Shown: positions 1 through 6,800, counted from the stretch's first letter. The stretch: DNA of 7,362 bases from JAMCRM01 sp041685075 (GCA_041685075.1 JAWLGN010000278.1:1-7362), one strand, 5' to 3'. Translations and numbers: made by a program. The notes: generated from the sequence alone by a model not told the origin.

Positions 1-155
1 CAGAATGTAACGGGCCTCCGCTCGGGCCGGCTCGCCCGGCTCACGTCGTCCGCGGAAGCCAATCCCATGGAACCGGTCGGGAACCGGTGAGCCACCAGTT
101 CCTCCTGTTCCACGGCCAGCCTGTTCGGTACTGCCATCAACGAGTAATCACACAT
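1..155 (-). CDS. Small conserved protein of unknown function, N-terminal part (runs off left edge)
   Basis: Reading the minus strand from the ATG at 155-153 gives 51 codons without a stop up to the window edge. The protein starts MCDYSLMAVPNRLAVEQ and continues through EELVAHRFPTGSMGLAS (about residues 18-34) into an Arg/Pro-rich stretch. The MCDYSL opening followed by a P-x-R segment matches, from memory, a family of short uncharacterised bacterial proteins; no function is known to me. No signal peptide or membrane segment is visible in this part. A purine run on the minus strand (GAGGGGGG, 174-167) may be the ribosome binding site, but its 11-base distance from the ATG is long. It is transcribed divergently from accA across a 317-base gap. 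I see no convincing -10 for it. The start is well supported by the conserved-looking first residues; the family memory cannot be verified here. Confidence 0.68.
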   Translation of the reverse strand, partial: MCDYSLMAVPNRLAVEQEELVAHRFPTGSMGLASADDVSRASRPERRPVTF

Positions 156-472
156 GTTTTTCGTATCCCCCCTCAATGGAGTGCGTTGCGTGGCGCCTCG
201 AGTACGGGCCGCTCCAGCGGCGGCGATGTGGTTCCCCTCCCTCCATCGAATCTCCCCTGCAACCGGGCGTCCGCTTCCGAGCCAAACTGCCGCACGCCGC
301 CTTCTTTGAGTTTGGGTTTGCGGCCCGCCAAAGACAATATGAAGGGGCTCGCCCTGAGTTCGATTGATAACCTCCGGGGAGGGCTTGATTGTGAATTTTC
401 GGCCCTGCGGGCGCCGGAGGCCTCTTCCATCCCCCGGAGTGGAGATCTCCGCGGCTTGCTACACTGTGTTTT
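156..472. other. Divergent intergenic region without a credible gene
   Basis: This 317-base stretch separates the minus-strand MCDYSL gene from accA. Open frames crossing it on both strands give low-complexity Arg/Pro/Ser translations with no recognisable domain and look like GC-driven shadows. It holds several short dyads: CCTC/GAGG with a 4-base loop (371-382), GCCC-TGC-GGGC (402-412) and the perfect palindrome GGAGATCTCC (441-450). None has a following T-tract. The right end contains the accA promoter candidate. An in-frame TGA at 392-394 shows that the accA frame cannot extend far into this region. I recognise no riboswitch, small RNA or repeat family. Confidence 0.6.
457..465 (+). promoter_or_regulatory. 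Extended -10 promoter of accA, predicting a leaderless or near-leaderless mRNA
   Basis: The sequence TGCTACACT contains the TGn extension (457-459) and a TACACT hexamer (460-465), sharing T1, A2, A5-like spacing and T6 with the consensus TATAAT. Counting the last T as -7 puts +1 at about 472, one base before the GTG start at 473. No TTGACA-like -35 stands out at the usual 16-18 base spacing, which is compatible with an extended -10 element. A perfect palindrome (441-450) lies just upstream, overlapping where -35 contacts would fall. The receptor gene promoter at 3753-3761 has the same TGnTACACT form. Sequence-only prediction. Confidence 0.5.
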
Positions 473-1330
473 GTGAACCCGGAAACATCCCAGCCACAGG
501 GAGCCGGTGGGGCGACGGCCGAAGCGCCTGCCAGCCATCCGGCATGGCAGCGCGTGCAATTGGCGCGGCACCCCAAGCGCCCGCATACCCTCGACTACAT
601 CGAGCGGCTGTTCACCGATTTCCATGAAATTCATGGCGACCGCGCTTTTGGAGACGATCCGGCCATCGTGGCAGGTTTCGCTTTCTTCCGCGGCGTCCCG
701 GTCGTGGTGGTGGGGGAGCAGAAGGGCAGGGACACCAAGCAGAAGCTGCGCCGGAATTTCGGCATGCCCAAACCGGAGGGCTACCGTAAGGCGCTGCGCG
801 TCATGCAGATGGCCGCCAAGTTCCGCCGCCCGGTGATTACCTTCATGGATACGCCCGGTGCGTATCCGGGGATCGACGCCGAGGAGCGCGGGCAGGCCGA
901 GGCCATCGCGCGCAACCTCCGGGAGATGGCGCGCCTGGCGTGCCCGGTGGTGTGCGTGTGCATCGGAGAAGGCGGCAGCGGCGGCGCCCTGGCGCTGGGC
1001 GTGGGCAACCGCGTCCTCATGCTGGAGAACGCCATCTACAGCGTCATCTCGCCGGAAAGCTGCGCCGCCATTATCTACCGCGACGCGAAAAAGGCGGAGC
1101 AGGCCGCCGCGGCGCTCCGGCTGACCGCGCAGGACCTGCTCTCCTTCAAGATCATCGACGCGATTGTGCCGGAACCCCCGGGCGGCGCGCACGAAGATGC
1201 TGACGCCGCCGCGAGCCTGCTGTGCGAAAGTCTCGCCCGGACCCTCGAGGAACTCGGCGGAATCGGTCCGGAGGAGCTGGTCGAGCAGCGCTACAGGAAG
1301 TTCCGCCAGATGGGCGATTTTTTTGCCTGA
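473..1330 (+). CDS. accA: Acetyl-CoA carboxylase carboxyltransferase subunit alpha
   Basis: AccA pairs with AccD in the cytosolic carboxyltransferase that moves a carboxyl group from biotinylated AccB to acetyl-CoA, giving malonyl-CoA, the first committed step of fatty-acid synthesis. The 285-residue product carries the family motifs in order: LARHPKRPHTLDYIE (30-44), HGDR (54-57), EQKGRDTKQK (82-91), RNFGMPKPEGYRKALR (94-109), DTPGAYPG (126-133), EERGQAEAIA (137-146), the oxyanion-type glycine loop GEGGSGGALA (165-174), ISPESCAAI (192-200) and PEPPGGAH (233-240). The GTG at 473 is the first usable start, because an in-frame TGA lies at 392-394 with no ATG, GTG or TTG between. The E. coli protein is 319 residues with a helical N-terminal arm of about 60 residues before the LARHP motif; here only 29 Gly/Ala/Pro-rich residues precede it. 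No Shine-Dalgarno sequence is seen; see the promoter at 457-465. Followed by a 135-base gap, so not obviously co-transcribed with the transport genes. Confidence 0.97.
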   Translation: MNPETSQPQGAGGATAEAPASHPAWQRVQLARHPKRPHTLDYIERLFTDFHEIHGDRAFGDDPAIVAGFAFFRGVPVVVVGEQKGRDTKQKLRRNFGMPKPEGYRKALRVMQMAAKFRRPVITFMDTPGAYPGIDAEERGQAEAIARNLREMARLACPVVCVCIGEGGSGGALALGVGNRVLMLENAIYSVISPESCAAIIYRDAKKAEQAAAALRLTAQDLLSFKIIDAIVPEPPGGAHEDADAAASLLCESLARTLEELGGIGPEELVEQRYRKFRQMGDFFA

Positions 1331-1423
1331 CTTCAAGCTCTATCCGCCCTCTTCTGATTGGTTTGCCTGCATCCGGCGCATGCGGCCGTCCAGATTGGGT
1401 GAACTCGCGGCTGACCGTTTGCG

Positions 1424-1446
1424 TCTGTAATGGTGTCAAATACAGA
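1424..1446. promoter_or_regulatory. Inverted repeat TCTGTA-N11-TACAGA, possible operator of the transport unit
   Basis: Two perfect 6-base arms, TCTGTA (1424-1429) and TACAGA (1441-1446), are separated by 11 bases. The second arm ends 19 bases before the GTG start of the adaptor gene and just before its TAGGAG ribosome binding site. This is where a repressor dyad would sit. The -10 is unclear: TGTAAT (1426-1431) and TCAAAT (1436-1441) both fall in the repeat, and neither has a convincing -35. In Acidobacteriota, MacB-like transport genes are often accompanied by PadR-type regulators, whose sites are TGT/ACA dyads, but no regulator gene is present here. It could also be chance. Confidence 0.3.
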
Positions 1447-1465
1447 GCGATAGGAGTGCGTCCCC

Positions 1466-2896
1466 GTGAAGCGCAAGTGGAAGGTTCTCATAATTGTCCT
1501 GGGGGTGGTAACGCTCGGCGTGGGAATTTACGCCAGTACGGTGTACAGCCGTCGCGGCATCGTTTCGGTGCAGACTGGTCGGGTCATCCGCCAGGACCTG
1601 ACGAGTGTGGTCACCGCCTCGGGAGAAATCAAGCCCCGGAACTATATCAACATCGGCGCCAACGCCCAGGGTCAGCTCACCGGCATCCTGGTGAAAGAGG
1701 GCGACCGCGTGAGGAAGGGACAACTGTTGGCACGCATCGAGAACGTGCAACCGGAAGCCGAAGTGGCCGCCCAGCGGGCGGCGCTGAGTTCCGCGGAAGC
1801 CGAATCGGCCGCCGCCGAGGCCGCCCTGCGCGCCGCCGACGAGAACCTGAACACTTTGCAAGCCGTGATCGAACGTGCCAAGGCCGACCGGGAACGCGCC
1901 GAAGTAGATTTCCAGCGTGCCCAGGAGTTGTTGAAGGACCAGCTCATCGCCCAACAGGACTACGACGCCCGTAAGGCCGCTTTCGAAGCGCAGCAGGCCG
2001 CCGTGCGCGAAGCCGAGGCGCGCATGATGCAGGCCCGGGCGCAGCGCGCGCAAGTGGCCGCGCAACTGGCGGCCACTCAGAAGCGAGTGGCGCAGGTGAG
2101 GGCCATGCTGGCCCGCGTGAGCGACGTGCTGCGCAAGCACGACGCCTACGCTCCGCTGGACGGCGTGGTGACCAATTTGCCCGTGCGGGTCGGCGAAACG
2201 GTGGTGCCCGGCATTCAGAACTCGCCCGCCGCCACCATCATGACCATTGCGGACATGTCCCTGATCACCGCGGAAGTGAAGGTGGACGAGACCGATATCG
2301 TCAACGTGAAACTGGACCAGCCGGCCGAAATCACGATTGACGCCATTCCTAACAAAACCTTCAAGGGGCACGTCATAGAGATCGGCAACACGGCCATCCT
2401 GCGGAGCACCGGGCTGGCGGCTTCGCAAAGCGCCATCTCCAGCCAGGAGGCCAAGGATTTCAAGGTGGTGGTCGCTCTGGACAACCCGCCCGAGGAGATC
2501 CGGCCGGGGCTTTCCTGCACCGCCAAGGTGACTACGGCCACGCGGCAGAACGTCCTGACCATTCCCATCCAGGCGCTCACCATACGGCAGCGGGGCGAAC
2601 TCGAGCCCAAGCCCGCGAAAAAGGGCAAGTCCGGCAGCGCGCAGGCGGCAGGGCGGCCGGACCCCGCCGCCGAAAAGGCGCGCAAGGAGGAAATTCAGGG
2701 CGTTTTCGTGGTATCCAACGGGAAGGCGGTCTTTAAGAAGGTGGATACCGGCATCACCGGCGCAACCGACATCGAAGTGCTATCGGGGCTCAACGAGGGA
2801 GATGAAGTCGTGACCGGCACCTACCAGGTCATCCGCACGTTGCGCAACGAAGCCGCCGTGAAGGCGGACAACAGGGCGCAGGCGCAAACAACCTAG
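1466..2896 (+). CDS. MacA/HlyD-type periplasmic adaptor (membrane fusion) protein of an ABC export system
   Basis: This 476-residue adaptor would bridge an inner-membrane ABC transporter to a TolC-like outer-membrane channel. A short basic N-terminus and one membrane helix (about 5-24) anchor it in the inner membrane. The first lipoyl/barrel-sandwich half follows (about 60-92, including GDRVRKGQLLARIE). A long Ala/Glu/Arg-rich alpha-helical hairpin covers about 97-225, with its tip at KDQLIAQQDYD (157-167). The second lipoyl half is about 226-250 (YAPLDGVVTNLPVRVGETV), then come beta-barrel and membrane-proximal domains (about 265-460). A Lys/Ala/Pro-rich insert (about 376-410) interrupts the membrane-proximal part. 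The GTG start is supported by TAGGAG at 1451-1456, 9 bases upstream, and by the anchor beginning at once. The ATPase gene follows 35 bases later, so the two are probably one operon. The substrate is not predictable; macrolide, peptide and lipid exporters all use such adaptors. Confidence 0.92.
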   Translation: MKRKWKVLIIVLGVVTLGVGIYASTVYSRRGIVSVQTGRVIRQDLTSVVTASGEIKPRNYINIGANAQGQLTGILVKEGDRVRKGQLLARIENVQPEAEVAAQRAALSSAEAESAAAEAALRAADENLNTLQAVIERAKADRERAEVDFQRAQELLKDQLIAQQDYDARKAAFEAQQAAVREAEARMMQARAQRAQVAAQLAATQKRVAQVRAMLARVSDVLRKHDAYAPLDGVVTNLPVRVGETVVPGIQNSPAATIMTIADMSLITAEVKVDETDIVNVKLDQPAEITIDAIPNKTFKGHVIEIGNTAILRSTGLAASQSAISSQEAKDFKVVVALDNPPEEIRPGLSCTAKVTTATRQNVLTIPIQALTIRQRGELEPKPAKKGKSGSAQAAGRPDPAAEKARKEEIQGVFVVSNGKAVFKKVDTGITGATDIEVLSGLNEGDEVVTGTYQVIRTLRNEAAVKADNRAQAQTT

Positions 2897-2931
2897 GCGC
2901 CGCGTTATTCTGGAGGAAACGGGAACAGGCC

Positions 2932-3675
2932 ATGGCAACAGCAGTGCTGGACAAAGAACTACGGGAGCGCGGCGAGCAGCTCAAGCGTGAAGGCGTGGTC
3001 ATCAAGACCTACGATCTCTGGAAGACCTACCTCATGGGCGACCAGGAGATCCACGCGGTCTCCGGGGTGGACCTGACCATCCGGAAGGGCGAATACGTGG
3101 CCATCATGGGTCCGTCCGGTTCCGGCAAATCGACCCTGATGAACCTGATCGGATGCCTGGACACGCCCAGCAAGGGGCTTTACTACATCAACGGAAGCCT
3201 GGTCAGCACCATGACCGACGACGAGCTGGCCCACATCCGCAACAAGGAAATCGGCTTCGTCTTCCAGACCTTCAACCTGCTGCCCCGCGCCTCCTCGCTG
3301 CACAACGTGGAGCTGCCCCTGATCTATGCCGGAGTGTCTGCCGAAGACCGCCTCGAACGGGCCAAGGCCGCGCTGCGGCAGGTGGACCTGGAAGCCCGCA
3401 TGTATCACAAACCTACCGAACTCTCGGGCGGCCAGCGGCAGCGCGTGGCGGTTGCACGCGCCTTGGTGAACAACCCCTCGATTCTGCTGGCCGACGAGCC
3501 GACCGGCAACCTGGATACGGCCACGGGCAACGAGATCATGGCCCTGTTCGAGCGGCTGTACCAGCAGGGCAACACTATCGTGCTGGTCACTCACGAGCAC
3601 GACATCGCCCTGCACGCCCACCGCATCGTCCATGTCCGCGACGGCAAAGTGGAACGGGACGAAGTCATCAAGTAA
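2932..3675 (+). CDS. MacB/LolD-type ABC transporter ATP-binding protein
   Basis: The 247-residue protein is a stand-alone ABC ATPase that would energise a MacB/FtsX-type permease from the cytoplasmic face. It has a complete set of motifs: Walker A GPSGSGKST (60-68), Q-loop Gln in FVFQTFNLLPR (109-119), signature LSGGQRQRVAVARAL (164-178), Walker B ILLADEPTGNLD (184-195) with catalytic Glu189, and the switch His221 in LVTHEHD. The DEPTGNLD form and the FQTFNLLPR Q-loop are typical of the MacB/LolD/FtsE group. About 20 charged residues (DKELRERGEQLKREG region) precede the usual first strand. The ATG at 2932 is 15 bases after the GGAGG at 2912-2916, a long spacing; a later GTG at 2995 would remove most of the extension but has a poorer site. 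It follows the adaptor gene by 35 bases. No permease gene follows, which is unusual for this type. Confidence 0.95.
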   Translation: MATAVLDKELRERGEQLKREGVVIKTYDLWKTYLMGDQEIHAVSGVDLTIRKGEYVAIMGPSGSGKSTLMNLIGCLDTPSKGLYYINGSLVSTMTDDELAHIRNKEIGFVFQTFNLLPRASSLHNVELPLIYAGVSAEDRLERAKAALRQVDLEARMYHKPTELSGGQRQRVAVARALVNNPSILLADEPTGNLDTATGNEIMALFERLYQQGNTIVLVTHEHDIALHAHRIVHVRDGKVERDEVIK

Positions 3676-3687
3676 TCCGCGGCGTTT

Positions 3688-3708
3688 TGTAAAGGCACTT
3701 ACATTTTT
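3688..3708 (+). terminator. Weak hairpin TGTAA-N6-TTACA plus T5: possible terminator of the transport unit
   Basis: Arms TGTAA (3688-3692) and TTACA (3699-3703) enclose a 6-base loop and are followed directly by five T residues (3704-3708), 12 bases after the ATPase stop codon. Position and T-tract fit an intrinsic terminator, but a 5-bp AT-rich stem is weak. The same symmetry (TGTA-N8-TACA) could be a protein-binding dyad upstream of the receptor promoter. I cannot choose between these from sequence. Confidence 0.3.
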
Positions 3709-3752
3709 CACGGCCGCGCCCGATAATTGGGCTATTCCGAACGCTTATTAGC

Positions 3753-3761
3753 TGGTACACT
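3753..3761 (+). promoter_or_regulatory. Extended -10 promoter of the TonB-dependent receptor gene
   Basis: TGGTACACT has the TGn extension (3753-3755) and the hexamer TACACT (3756-3761), the same element seen before accA. It predicts +1 near 3768 and a leader of about 65 bases before the ATG at 3833. No good -35 is seen; TTCCGA at 3735-3740 is a poor match with short spacing. A separate promoter here argues that the receptor gene is not only read through from the ATPase gene. Confidence 0.45.
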
Positions 3762-3787
3762 CTCTTCCGAACCGGAGGGGATAAGGG

Positions 3788-3799
3788 ATGCCTGCATAA
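3788..3799 (+). CDS. Three-codon mini-ORF (Met-Pro-Ala-stop) in the receptor leader
   Basis: ATG CCT GCA TAA is preceded by a strong Shine-Dalgarno sequence, GGAGGGG (3774-3780), at a 7-base spacing, and lies within the predicted leader. It is in the same frame as the receptor gene: 15 codons separate the two ATGs, and only this TAA separates the frames. It could be a regulatory minimal ORF, an abandoned upstream start, or chance. The receptor start at 3833 has its own site, AGGAGGG (3820-3826). Confidence 0.25.
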   Translation: MPA

Positions 3800-3832
3800 G
3801 ATCTGTTTTCCCCGCCGGCAGGAGGGATAGTC

Positions 3833-6800
3833 ATGCACAGTGGCGTGAGTCGCGCGGCTGCCTTGTGCGCGGCTTTCGTGGCCGTTTGCTTTCAGGCGGC
3901 TGCGCAATCGGACAGTTCCAGCATCTCCGGTTTCGTCCGGGACGCCAGCGCCGCCGCGGTATCTGGTGCCCGCGTAACCGTGCGCAATGAGAGCACCGCC
4001 TTCGAGCGGCAGGTAACTACCAATGAGGCCGGCTTCTACACCGTTACAAATCTTGCGCCGGGATATTACACGGTAACGGTGGAGGCGCCCGGTTTCCGGA
4101 CCGCCACCACCACGCGCAACCGCCTCGAAACGGCCGTCCCCATCGCCGTGGACTTCGAGCTTTCGGTGGGCCAGGTAACCGAAGTCGTAGAGGTGGTGGC
4201 CAGCGTCGCCCAGTTGAATACCGAGACCGCGGCGCTCGGCAAGACCGTCGAACAGAGCCAGCTCCGCAACCTGACGCTGAACGGGCGCAATCCGCTGTTT
4301 CTGGCGTTGCTCAAGCCGGGGGTGCGCGGCTCGGCGCTCTCCGGCTTCAGTTTCGGCCTGACCAGCGGCGGCTTGTCCATCAACGGCGGGCGCTCGAACG
4401 AATCCGTGATTACTTTCGACGGCGCCGTGGGCATCCGCACCCGCGCCAACGGCACCTCCATTGGCACGGCGGACCTCGATACCGTCCAGGAGGTGCAGGT
4501 CCTCACCGCCAACTACTCGGCCGAATACGGGCGCGCCTCGGCAGGCCAGGTCCGCATTATCACGCGCTCCGGACAGCAGGACTTCCACGGCACTTTCTAC
4601 GAATACTTCCGCAACAGCCGGCTGGACGCCAACAGTTGGTCGCGCAACCAGAGTTCCGCCTCCAACTTCGTGGCGCCCTTCCGCTACAACCAGTTCGGTT
4701 ATAACGTGAGCGGCCCGGTGATGATTCCCGGCCTCTTCAACCGCAACCGCGAGAAGATCTTTTTCCTGTTCAGCCAGGAGTGGGTGCGGTACCGCCGCGA
4801 GAACTCCGCCTTCCGGCGCGTCCCCACCGAGGCCATGCGGCGCGGCGACTTCAGCGAACTGCTCGAACCAAGCATCTTCTACGCCAACGCGCGCATTATC
4901 CGCGACCCGGAGACCGGCCAGCCCTTCCCGGGCAACATCATCCCGGTCTCACAGCAAAGCGCGAACGGCATGGCCTTCCTTCGCACCTTTCCGCTGCCCA
5001 ATGGCTCCTTTACGGGCAATCGTAACAGCTTCCAGGTGCGGCCCAACCCCCAGAACCAGCGCAAAGACACGGTGGCAATCGATTTCAACCCCACCATCAC
5101 CCAGGTGCTGAAGTTCCGTCACTCCAACTACGCCTACACGGCGCTCGACAGCTTCCGGGGAGACTTCGACTACGCCGTCACCGACTGGTCCCGGCCGAAC
5201 AAGACCGCCAGCCTGGGGCACACCTGGACGCTGGGCCCCACCGCCATCAACGAGTTCCTGATTTCGGCCTCGGTGGACCGCGTCTATATCCAGGTTGACC
5301 GCGAGGGCGAGCGGTACCGCCGTTCCCTGAGCGGCATCGACTACCCCTACATCTTCCCGGAGCGCAAAGAGATCGAAGATAAAGTTCCCACCATCGTGAT
5401 CCCCAACCTCACCACCATCGATGGGGGACCCTATCCGTCCAGCTCCACCGGGCCTATCTACCAGGTCTCGAATAACTTCACGAAAATTACCGGCAACCAT
5501 ACGTTTAAAGTCGGGGCGCTGTTTGAGCGCTCCGGGCAGAACGACTTCGACCAGATCAACGTCAGCGGCGTTCCGGGCGGCACCAACAATCAGAACGGCC
5601 GGTTCGTCTTCGACGACGTGCGGCCCGGCGGCGCTCCGGGAACCGGCACCGGTATGGCGAATGCCGCCCTGGGGCTGTTCTCCACTTATGCCGAAATCGG
5701 TCCCCGCAGCTTCACCCCCTACCGCGGCCACATGTTTGAGTTCTTCGGCCAGGACTCCTGGCGCGCCACCAGCCGGCTGAAGCTGGAACTCGGGTTCCGC
5801 GGCACCTGGCAGAGCGGCTACTACAAGTCGTTGTGGGGCAACATCGCTTATTTCGACCCCAATCGCTACGACCCGTCGCGCGCGGCGGTGCTCGACCGCG
5901 ACACCGGCAACGTCATCAGCGGAGATCGCTACAACGGCGTGGTGATTCCCGGGAAGAGCTTCCCCAAGGCGGGCCGCGGGCGCGTGCCGGCCATCGACAG
6001 CGGCGAGTTCGATCACCTGCTCTCCGGCGGCAGCAGCTATCCTTCGCCGCACCAGTTCGACATCGTGCCGCGCGTCGGGCTGGCCTACCGGCTGGGCGCG
6101 AAACACGTCCTGCGCGCCGGTTTCGGCGGCTTCATCGCGCGCCCGGGCGTCTACGACAGCGTCTTCCTGGGCGGCAATCCTCCCTGGCAGCCCATGGCCT
6201 CGGTCACCAACGGCACCGCGGACAACCCCGGCGGCACCGATCGGGTGGCCTTCCCACAGTTCTTCATGACCATCGACCCGGCCTACAAGCAGCCGCGCAG
6301 CTATAACTGGAACGTCACCTACCAGCGCGAGATTCCCTTCGAGACCACCATCGAAATCGCCTACGTAGGGACCGTGGGAAACTATCTTTCCCGGGAGCGC
6401 GACCTCAACCAGTTACCCACCGGAACGGCCTTCCTTCCGGAGAACTCCGGCGCCAACACGGCCTACCTGCGCCAGTACAAGGGTTTCGCCAATATCAATA
6501 TGCTGGAGCATTCCAACCGCTCCGAATACAACGGCCTGCAACTGGAAGTCAGCCGCCGCTTCAGCAACGGGTTGAGCTACGGCTTTGCCTACACGCTATC
6601 GAAGTCCATGGACGGCGCTTCCGGCCCGCGCGACGCCTTTATCGACGTCTATAACCAGCACCTCAACTGGGGGAAATCGAGCTTCGATACCCGGCACGTG
6701 GCGGTGTTCAACATCATCTGGGAGATGCCGTTCTTCGCCGGCCACCGCTCGCGAGCGGTGCGGACCGTGCTCTCCGGATGGCAGATTTCGGCGGTCAACC

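Noticed and set aside
87..476. Plus-strand open frame of 129 codons in the left intergenic region
   Set aside because: It overlaps the minus-strand MCDYSL gene and the accA promoter, has no ribosome binding site, and its Ser/Arg/Pro-rich product has no similarity I recognise.
173..1336. Long open frame on the minus strand (387 codons) opposite accA
   Set aside because: It runs antisense to a clear accA gene, its translation is His/Arg/Gly-rich without any domain, and such frames are expected opposite GC-rich codons.
1370..1390. CGCATGCG-centred dyad after accA as a terminator
   Set aside because: Only 8 bases are symmetric before mismatches appear and there is no following T-tract.
1436..2428. 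Long minus-strand open frame (330 codons) opposite the adaptor gene
   Set aside because: Antisense to a well-supported gene, with a Gly/His/Arg-rich low-complexity translation and no recognisable motif.
2959..3711. Minus-strand open frame (250 codons) opposite the ATPase gene
   Set aside because: The opposite strand has all ABC ATPase motifs; this translation has none and fits a codon-bias shadow.
3688..3712. Sigma-54-like GGCAC element downstream of the ATPase gene
   Set aside because: GGCAC is present, but the required GC of the -12 element is missing at the right spacing (TTTT instead), so it is not a sigma-54 promoter.
4949..6106. Minus-strand open frame (385 codons) opposite the receptor gene
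   Set aside because: Low-complexity Gly/Ala/Val/Arg translation inside the receptor barrel-coding region, with no start signals or domains.
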